A stretch of DNA of 64,000 nt from Capnocytophaga stomatis (GTDB lineage Bacteria; Bacteroidota; Bacteroidia; Flavobacteriales; Flavobacteriaceae). Numbering within the stretch: the stretch's first letter is position 1; each line of letters opens with the position of its first letter. Shown in pieces: positions 58,719 to 64,000 of this stretch. Location: assembly GCF_002302635.1 (NCBI RefSeq), contig NZ_CP022387.1:1860001-1924000 (forward strand). Reading direction: 5' to 3'. The translations under genes were made by a program, and so were the position numbers. The notes under the pieces are model-generated. The model had not been told where the DNA came from. It saw only the letters and a program-made list of their open reading frames with translations, and did not search any database.

Positions 58719-59693
58719 ATGGTTAAAATAGGAAACATAGATTTAGGAGAATTCCCACTACTACTCGCACCGATGGAAGATGTGAGCGACCCGCCTTTTC
58801 GCAGATTATGCAAAATTCACGGAGCGGATATGCTTTTTAGTGAATTTATTTCTTCAGAAGGATTGATTCGCGATGCCATAAAAAGCAAACAAAAGTTGGA
58901 TATATTTGATTATGAGCGTCCCGTGGGAATACAAATCTTCGGAGGCGATGAAGAAGCAATGGCACTTTCCGCCAGAATTGTGGAAACGGTAAACCCTGAT
59001 TTGCTCGATATTAATTTTGGTTGCCCTGTCAAAAAAGTAGTTTCAAAGGGAGCCGGAGCAGGCGTTTTGAAGGATATTGATTTGATGGTTAGGCTTACTA
59101 AAGCAGTGGTTAACAGCACAAAACTTCCTGTAACAGTAAAAACACGTTTGGGTTGGGACGAAAATTCCATAAATATTGATGAAGTAGCAGAAAGGTTGCA
59201 AGATGTTGGCATTCAAGCGTTGTCTATTCACGCTCGTACACGTTCGCAACTTTACAAAGGTCATTCCGATTGGTCACATATCGCTCGAATCAAAGAAAAT
59301 CCGCGAATTAAAATTCCGATTTTCGGAAATGGAGATATTGATTCTCCCGAAAAAGCATTGGAATACAGAAATAAATATGGCGTTGACGGAATTATGATTG
59401 GAAGGGCTGCAATCGGTTATCCTTGGATTTTTAATGAAATCAAACACTTTTTCAATACGGGAGAAAAATTACCTTCACCAACAATTGCAGATAGGGTGGA
59501 AGCCGTGAAAAATCACTTAACTTGGTCAGCCGAATGGAAAGGTGAGCGTCAGGGAGTTTTGGAAATGCGTCGGCATTATGCGAATTACTTTCGTGGAATT
59601 CCTAATTTTAAAGAATATCGTCAAAAGTTAGTTACATTGAACGAGTTACAACAAATTTTGGAAGTGCTTGAAGAAATAAAAAGTAAATTTTAG
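58719..59693 (+). CDS. dusB: tRNA-dihydrouridine synthase
   Basis: A 324-residue FMN enzyme reducing uridines in the tRNA D-loop. LLAPMEDVSDPPFRRLC at the start binds FMN. The catalytic Cys is in INFGCPVKKVVSKGAGAG (about residue 104), and GNGDIDSPEKAL and DGIMIGRAAIGYPWIF are conserved phosphate-binding parts. The DusB assignment is from overall similarity; other Dus types are less likely. Confidence 0.92.
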   Translation: MVKIGNIDLGEFPLLLAPMEDVSDPPFRRLCKIHGADMLFSEFISSEGLIRDAIKSKQKLDIFDYERPVGIQIFGGDEEAMALSARIVETVNPDLLDINFGCPVKKVVSKGAGAGVLKDIDLMVRLTKAVVNSTKLPVTVKTRLGWDENSINIDEVAERLQDVGIQALSIHARTRSQLYKGHSDWSHIARIKENPRIKIPIFGNGDIDSPEKALEYRNKYGVDGIMIGRAAIGYPWIFNEIKHFFNTGEKLPSPTIADRVEAVKNHLTWSAEWKGERQGVLEMRRHYANYFRGIPNFKEYRQKLVTLNELQQILEVLEEIKSKF

Positions 59694-59701
59694 ATATAAA
59701 A

Positions 59702-59748
59702 AACTTTGCCAAAATTAATCTTTTGTTGATTTTTTTGGCAAAGTTCAA
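59702..59748. terminator. Bidirectional terminator between dusB and the Usp gene
   Basis: AACTTTGCCAAAA and TTTTGGCAAAGTT form a 13-bp perfect stem with an 18-nt loop between convergent genes. Confidence 0.85.
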
Positions 59749-59773
59749 GATAACTAATTTTGTAAAAATATGA

Positions 59774-60598
59774 CTACATTCTGATTGTGAGCACAGGTTT
59801 TGTTGCGTGATTTACCAAATCGCTACTGATACTTCCGTTGAAGAAGTGAGCAATTCCTTTTCTTCCGCTCGGGAACATACAAATCAAGTCAATATTGTTT
59901 TCGCCCACATAATTTAAAATTCCTGTTTCAATACGGATATCATTGTAAACGTGCGTTTCAAATTCCTTGACATCTGAATTTTGGCTTTCCAAAAACTCAT
60001 TCATACGTTCTCTGATTTCGGAAGTTGTTAGGAATTGATAAGGTGTATTGACAAAAACCAAATCAATCTTCGCATCGAAAAGTTCCGCAAATTTCACAGC
60101 TTTCTCAAATGGCTTCAAGAATCGTTTTGTGAAATCGCAAGCGAACATAATGTGCTTAATATCAAGTTTTTCTTCAGGATTTTTAATTACAAGAACAGGA
60201 ACACTCGCTCTGCGGATTACTTTTTCAGCATTTGACCCTATGAAAAGTTCCTTAGTTCCTGAAGCTCCGTTTGAACCCATAAAAACAAGGTCAATTCCAT
60301 ACTTTTCAATAACGTCTTCCACTGCATCCGCTAAAGGAGCTGTTTCTATAAGGTCTTTAATTTCAATTTCATCCCCCATTTCCTTTTTGATGCTATCAAA
60401 ACGTTGCTTTGACAGATTCAAAAAATACATAGCCTCAGGTACAGAAGATTGGTCTTGTGTAGCTAAACGGAAAGGTAGCTCAAGGGCGTGTAATAGAAAT
60501 ACTTCAGCTTTTTGGCGTTTTGCCAACTCAATTGCAACTTTTAAAGAAGCGATTGATTTTTCTGAAAAATCGGTGGTAACGAGAATCTTTTTCATCAT
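59774..60598 (-). CDS. Tandem universal stress protein
   Basis: A 274-residue protein made of two Usp domains (residues 1-140 and 145-274). The first carries the ATP-binding pattern GSNGASGTKELFIGSNAEKV; in the second the equivalent is PSGRKGIAHFFNGSISSDL, still recognisable. Starts MMKKILVTTDFSEKSIASLK. Usp proteins support survival in stasis and stress; no specific partner is adjacent. Confidence 0.92.
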   Translation of the reverse strand: MMKKILVTTDFSEKSIASLKVAIELAKRQKAEVFLLHALELPFRLATQDQSSVPEAMYFLNLSKQRFDSIKKEMGDEIEIKDLIETAPLADAVEDVIEKYGIDLVFMGSNGASGTKELFIGSNAEKVIRRASVPVLVIKNPEEKLDIKHIMFACDFTKRFLKPFEKAVKFAELFDAKIDLVFVNTPYQFLTTSEIRERMNEFLESQNSDVKEFETHVYNDIRIETGILNYVGENNIDLICMFPSGRKGIAHFFNGSISSDLVNHATKPVLTIRM

Positions 60599-60811
60599 TA
60601 TTACTTTTAGAGTTAAATAATTAATTTAATTTTACAGCTTATTATTCCTTTTATTTGTGTTAAAATTACACCGGAATAATTAAAAAGCCACTAACTTTTA
60701 GTTGAGTTTTTGCATCAGTGATTAGGAGCGATTAACTTTCCGTAAAGGTACAAAATAAAAATCATATTGCAAAATAAATTTGATTTTTTTCTTGATTTAT
60801 TGAAAAAATTG

Positions 60812-60819
60812 TATCTTTG
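60812..60819 (+). promoter_or_regulatory. rimP-nusA-infB promoter -7 box
   Basis: TATCTTTG, a full TAnnTTTG match. The -33 element is weak (CTTG, 17 nt upstream). Transcription would start near 60826, about 13 nt before the leader hairpin. Confidence 0.65.
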
Positions 60820-60838
60820 CCCCGATAAATGAAGTATT

Positions 60839-60866
60839 GAGGGGACATAAAGTCCCCTCTTTTTAT
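60839..60866 (+). promoter_or_regulatory. Terminator-like leader hairpin before rimP
   Basis: GAGGGGAC, loop ATAAA, GTCCCCTC, then TTTTTAT: a perfect 8-bp GC-rich stem with a U-tract, lying between the promoter and the rimP ATG at 60873. It has the form of an intrinsic terminator, so it can act as an attenuator of the rimP-nusA-infB operon. Attenuators in front of rimP are known in other bacteria; NusA, encoded downstream, influences such hairpins. Confidence 0.8.
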
Positions 60867-60872
60867 AGAAAA

Positions 60873-61340
60873 ATGAATTTTAAAGATAAAGTTAAAGATT
60901 TGACAATCAGTGTTTTAGATGAAAATCCAACACTGTTTTTGATTGATTTATCTGTATCGAATGATAATGCGGTGCGTGTTGTTATTGATGGAGACCAAGG
61001 TGTAGGAATTGACGATTGTATTGCTGTTAGCCGTGCAATCGAACATAATTTGGACAGAGAAGAAGTTGATTTTTCCATTGAAGTAACCTCTTTTGGAGCC
61101 ACAGAACCTTTTCATTTGGAAAGACAATACCGAAAAAATGTAGGTAGAGACGTTGAGGTTAAAACTCTTGATGGAAAAAAACACGAAGGACTGCTGAAAA
61201 GTGTGGGAGAAGGAAATATAATTCTGGAAACAGAAACACGAGAGCCTAAACCTGTAGGAAAGGGCAAAGTAACCGTAAAAAAAGAGCATTCATTTGCTTT
61301 AAATGATATAAAAGAAACGAAAGTAATCATTAAATTTTAA
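60873..61340 (+). CDS. rimP: Ribosome maturation factor RimP
   Basis: A 155-residue RimP needed for 30S subunit maturation. VVIDGDQGVGIDDCIAVSRA (about residues 38-57) and FSIEVTSFGATEPF are the family hallmarks; the C-terminal SH3-like domain includes the KTLDGKKHEG turn. ATG 60873 is chosen: an in-frame extension to 60837 would translate the leader hairpin. Confidence 0.95.
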   Translation: MNFKDKVKDLTISVLDENPTLFLIDLSVSNDNAVRVVIDGDQGVGIDDCIAVSRAIEHNLDREEVDFSIEVTSFGATEPFHLERQYRKNVGRDVEVKTLDGKKHEGLLKSVGEGNIILETETREPKPVGKGKVTVKKEHSFALNDIKETKVIIKF

Positions 61341-61352
61341 TAAAAAATTATT

Positions 61353-62588
61353 ATGGATAATCTTGAATTAATAGAGTCTTTTTCAGAGTTTAAAGATGAC
61401 AAATTAATTAACCGTGAGACTTTAATGGCGATTCTGGAAGAAGTATTTCGTAATACTTTGAAAAAGAAATATGGTTCAGATGATAATTTCGACATAATTA
61501 TTAATCCTGATAAAGGAGATTTACAGATATTTAGGAACCGTGTGGTTGTTGAAGATGGTGCTGTTGTAAATGAAAATCAGGAAATAGCATTAGCAGAAGC
61601 TCGAAAAATTGAGCCTGATTTTGAGGTAGGTGAAGATGTTTCGGAAGAGATAAAAATCGCAAGTTTGGGGCGTAGAGCAATTTTGGCGTTGCGTCAGAAC
61701 TTGATTTCTAAAATACACGAATACGATAGTACAACTATCTATCGCAGATTCAAAGATTTAATAGGGCAAATATACACTGCTGAGGTTCATCACATTAGGC
61801 ATCGTGCAATAATATTGTTGGACGATGAGGGAAATGAAATCGTTTTACCGAAAGAAAAGCAAATTCCGTCTGACTTTTTCAAAAAAGGTGAACACGTTCG
61901 CGGAATTATTGAATCTGTGGAACTTAAGGGGAATAAACCTTCTATCATAATGTCAAGAACGTCACCGGTGTTTTTGGAGCGTTTGTTTGAGCAGGAAATT
62001 CCTGAAGTGATGGATGGGCTAATTACCATAAATAAAGTTGTTCGTATTCCGGGAGATAAAGCAAAGGTTGCCGTTGATTCTTTTGATGACCGCATAGATG
62101 CTGTGGGAGCTTGCGTGGGAGTACGTGGGTCACGTATTCACGGAATTGTTCGTGAATTAGGAAACGAAAATATTGACGTAATTAACTATACTTCAAATGC
62201 TTCACTATTAATTGCACGTGCGTTGGCTCCTGCCAAAGTAAGTTCGGTTACAATTAATGAAGAAGAAAAACGTGCAGAGGTTTTCCTTCAAACAGAAGAA
62301 GTTTCAAAAGCGATTGGAAAATCGGGATACAATATCCGTTTAGCAAGTCAATTAACTGGTTATGAGATAGATGTGTATCGTGAGGGAATCAATGATGAGG
62401 ATATCGAGCTTAGTGAGTTTGATGATGAAATTGAACCTTGGATTATCGAAGAATTCCAGAAAGCCGGTTTGGATACGGCAAAAAGTATTTTGGAATTAGA
62501 AGTTTCTGACTTGATGAAACGAACAGACCTTGAGGAAGAGACAATTCGTGAGGTTATCAAGATTTTAGAGGAAGAGTTTGAGGATTAA
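61353..62588 (+). CDS. nusA: Transcription termination/antitermination factor NusA
   Basis: A 411-residue NusA. N-terminal RNA-polymerase-binding domain (residues 1-125), S1 domain (about 130-200), KH1 (about 225-280, AVGACVGVRGSRIHGIVREL) and KH2 (about 295-350, VSKAIGKSGYNIRLASQLTG), then an acidic tail with a helix-hairpin-helix-like segment (LELEVSDLMKRTDLEEETIR). No tandem acidic repeats as in E. coli. 12 nt after rimP. Confidence 0.96.
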   Translation: MDNLELIESFSEFKDDKLINRETLMAILEEVFRNTLKKKYGSDDNFDIIINPDKGDLQIFRNRVVVEDGAVVNENQEIALAEARKIEPDFEVGEDVSEEIKIASLGRRAILALRQNLISKIHEYDSTTIYRRFKDLIGQIYTAEVHHIRHRAIILLDDEGNEIVLPKEKQIPSDFFKKGEHVRGIIESVELKGNKPSIIMSRTSPVFLERLFEQEIPEVMDGLITINKVVRIPGDKAKVAVDSFDDRIDAVGACVGVRGSRIHGIVRELGNENIDVINYTSNASLLIARALAPAKVSSVTINEEEKRAEVFLQTEEVSKAIGKSGYNIRLASQLTGYEIDVYREGINDEDIELSEFDDEIEPWIIEEFQKAGLDTAKSILELEVSDLMKRTDLEEETIREVIKILEEEFED

Positions 62589-62665
62589 TGATTATCTTTG
62601 CCGAGATTTTCGCTTTCGGTAAGGTTTTAAGCGTTTGTGAGAACAAAAAAATTGAGGTTTACAAG

Positions 62666-62688
62666 GCTATAAGTTATTTGCTTATAGC
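62666..62688 (+). promoter_or_regulatory. Hairpin in the nusA-infB spacer
   Basis: GCTATAAG, loop TTATTTG, CTTATAGC lies 14 nt before the infB ATG. There is no T-tract, so it is not an intrinsic terminator; it may shape translation initiation of infB. A TATCTTTG-like box at 62593-62600 lacks a -33 element at the right distance. Confidence 0.4.
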
Positions 62689-62702
62689 GAAATAAAAAAT
62701 AT

Positions 62703-64000
62703 ATGAGCGAGGGAACTACAAGATTAAGTAAGGTTTTAAAGGAGTTTAATATTTCTTTGGATACGGCTGTTGACTATCTTAAGAAAGATAAGGGGATTGA
62801 AATTGAATCCAATCCTAACGTAAAGATTTCGGGTGAAGTTGTGAAATTTCTTTCCGACAAGTTTAATGCGGATAAAAATAAACGTGAGGCTTCAAAGGAA
62901 ATTGTTGAAGATCAGCGTAAAGAGCGTGAAGCTATTCGTATTGAACAAGAAAAAGAAAATGAAAAGAAGCGTAAGCAACAACAAGAACAAGAAGTAATTA
63001 GAGCAAAAGGAACCGTTGCAGGAGTGAAAACCGTAGGCAAAATTGACCTTGAACCTAAAAAGGAAGAAAAGCCAATTGAAGCTCCGGTTAAAAAAGAAGA
63101 GCCTGTTCAACAACCTGAAAAAGAAGAGGTTGTAACTCCATCCAAAACTGAAATTTCTGAAGAAATTAAGGAAACTAAACCTGAGCCTGTTGAAGAAAAA
63201 GCTCCAATTGTGGAAAAAGCTAAAGAACAGCAGAAGAAAAAAGTAGAAATTCCTCAAAAAAATAAACCTCAAATTCAAAAACCTCAAAACCAACAAGATG
63301 TTCAGAAAAAGGTAAAAGAACTTCCAAAACAAAAAGTAGAAGAGAAAGAACCGGAAGAGCCTGAAGTTCTTGAAACTCAATATCAAAAACTTACCGGACC
63401 AAAATTAGTCGGAGAAAAAATCGACTTAAGTCAGTTTGAAAAGAAGAAAAAGAAAAAGAAAAAAGGAGGGAAGGAAAAGGAGAATAATAAACCTAATACC
63501 GAAGCTCCGAAAGAAGACGATAACGCTGAAAAACGTAAACGCAAACGCATCCGAAAAGATGAGCCAAACGTTTCATCAGCTAACAATAATAAAAAGGACG
63601 GAAAAAATAAAGACAAAAAAGCTAAAACGTTCACAAGAGTAGAACCTACCGAAGAAGAAGTACAAAAACAAGTTCGTGAAACGTTGGAGAAATTGCAAGG
63701 AAAAGCTACCAAATCAAAAGGAGCGAAGTACCGCAAAGAAAAACGTGATTTGCACCGTCAGAAAACAGAAAGTGAGTTAGCACAATTAGAACAAGAGGAA
63801 AAAATCCTCAAAGTAACCGAGTTTGTTACTGTAAATGAGCTGGCTACAATGATGGATGTACCAATTAACAGGGTAATTGGTGCGTGTATGTCGTTGGGAA
63901 TTATGGTTACGATGAACCAGCGTCTGGATGCCGAAACTTTAACAATCGTAGCGGATGAGTTCGGCTATGAAGTAGAATTCGCCACGGCAGATATTGAGGA
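62703..64000 (+). CDS. infB: Translation initiation factor IF-2, N-terminal part (runs off window)
   Basis: Open from ATG 62703 to the window edge, 432 codons. Residues about 1-60 form an IF2_N module (TTRLSKVLKEFNISLDTAVD). A long Lys/Glu/Pro-rich linker follows (about 65-330), then a basic segment KYRKEKRDLHRQKTES and a second IF2_N (VTEFVTVNELATMMDVPINR, about 375-430). The GTPase domain lies beyond 64000. Third gene of rimP-nusA-infB; the gap to nusA is 114 nt. Confidence 0.95.
   Translation, partial: MSEGTTRLSKVLKEFNISLDTAVDYLKKDKGIEIESNPNVKISGEVVKFLSDKFNADKNKREASKEIVEDQRKEREAIRIEQEKENEKKRKQQQEQEVIRAKGTVAGVKTVGKIDLEPKKEEKPIEAPVKKEEPVQQPEKEEVVTPSKTEISEEIKETKPEPVEEKAPIVEKAKEQQKKKVEIPQKNKPQIQKPQNQQDVQKKVKELPKQKVEEKEPEEPEVLETQYQKLTGPKLVGEKIDLSQFEKKKKKKKKGGKEKENNKPNTEAPKEDDNAEKRKRKRIRKDEPNVSSANNNKKDGKNKDKKAKTFTRVEPTEEEVQKQVRETLEKLQGKATKSKGAKYRKEKRDLHRQKTESELAQLEQEEKILKVTEFVTVNELATMMDVPINRVIGACMSLGIMVTMNQRLDAETLTIVADEFGYEVEFATADIE

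Noticed and set aside
62593-62600. Internal promoter before infB (TATCTTTG)
   Set aside because: The only TTTG upstream is 12 nt away instead of 18-20; the operon promoter at 60812 is sufficient.
62892-63386. Minus-strand 164-residue Phe/Leu-rich frame
   Set aside because: Antisense to the Lys/Glu-rich linker of infB; poly-Phe composition is the complement of Lys/Glu codons.

Overview
The window is about 36% GC by eye and reads as chromosomal DNA of a member of the Flavobacteriaceae (Bacteroidota), plausibly Capnocytophaga or a close relative. The evidence is the Bacteroidota promoter pattern (TTTG, about 19 nt, then TAnnTTTG) in front of many genes, a tmRNA whose tag reads GENNYALAA, and families typical of the group (DUF5606, DUF2480, DUF3078, DUF4476, YtrA-type GntR). 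The genus is inference.

Layout. 1-6.2 kb is an accessory island on the minus strand: small stress or detoxification genes (MarR, EVE, SRPBCC, RibD-like reductase, nitroreductase, DUF4260, VOC, DUF4298), a pair of paralogous 306-residue unknowns, and debris of at least three further genes (DUF4260 tail, DUF1697 head, YdeI tail). A near-perfect 65-bp direct repeat brackets one cassette. 6.5-10.3 kb is the start of the division/cell-wall cluster (mraZ, rsmH, ftsL-like, ftsI) with three MraZ boxes; it stops after ftsI. 10.6-13.5 kb is a self-regulated ABC transporter/GntR operon with a palindromic operator. 13.5-31.8 kb is mostly housekeeping: a large thioredoxin-fold protein, yceD-rpmF, TolC/HlyD efflux parts, def, aminopeptidase, SPFH protein, MscS, galE, dprA, M20 peptidase and a sufE-DUF59-DUF2480-DUF3078 group.

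32.0-35.5 kb is a vWA / PP2C phosphatase / protein kinase triad resembling the TerY-P triads, with C-terminal Ig-like repeats on the kinase, followed by a PMCA-type calcium ATPase. 38.6-49.0 kb carries DUF2975+XRE, a GH20 hexosaminidase, ssrA, asnA, metF-metE and htpG.

49.1-54.0 kb is the most unusual stretch. It has a gene of unknown function next to a membrane protein that fuses ICMT-like methyltransferase, PAP2 phosphatase and Lgt-like domains. This module is surrounded by three arrays of one 21-nt repeat family (one with exact 63-nt higher-order periodicity) and by three copies of a 210-bp repeat. 54.2-58.7 kb holds polA, an IS5-family insertion with a 3-bp target duplication that splits a small membrane protein gene, a decayed minus-strand gene group, and a second diverged copy of the polA 3' end just before dusB. 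This suggests replacement of polA, or insertion at its 3' end, by foreign DNA. The window closes with a universal stress protein and the rimP-nusA-infB operon, whose leader contains a compact terminator-like hairpin.
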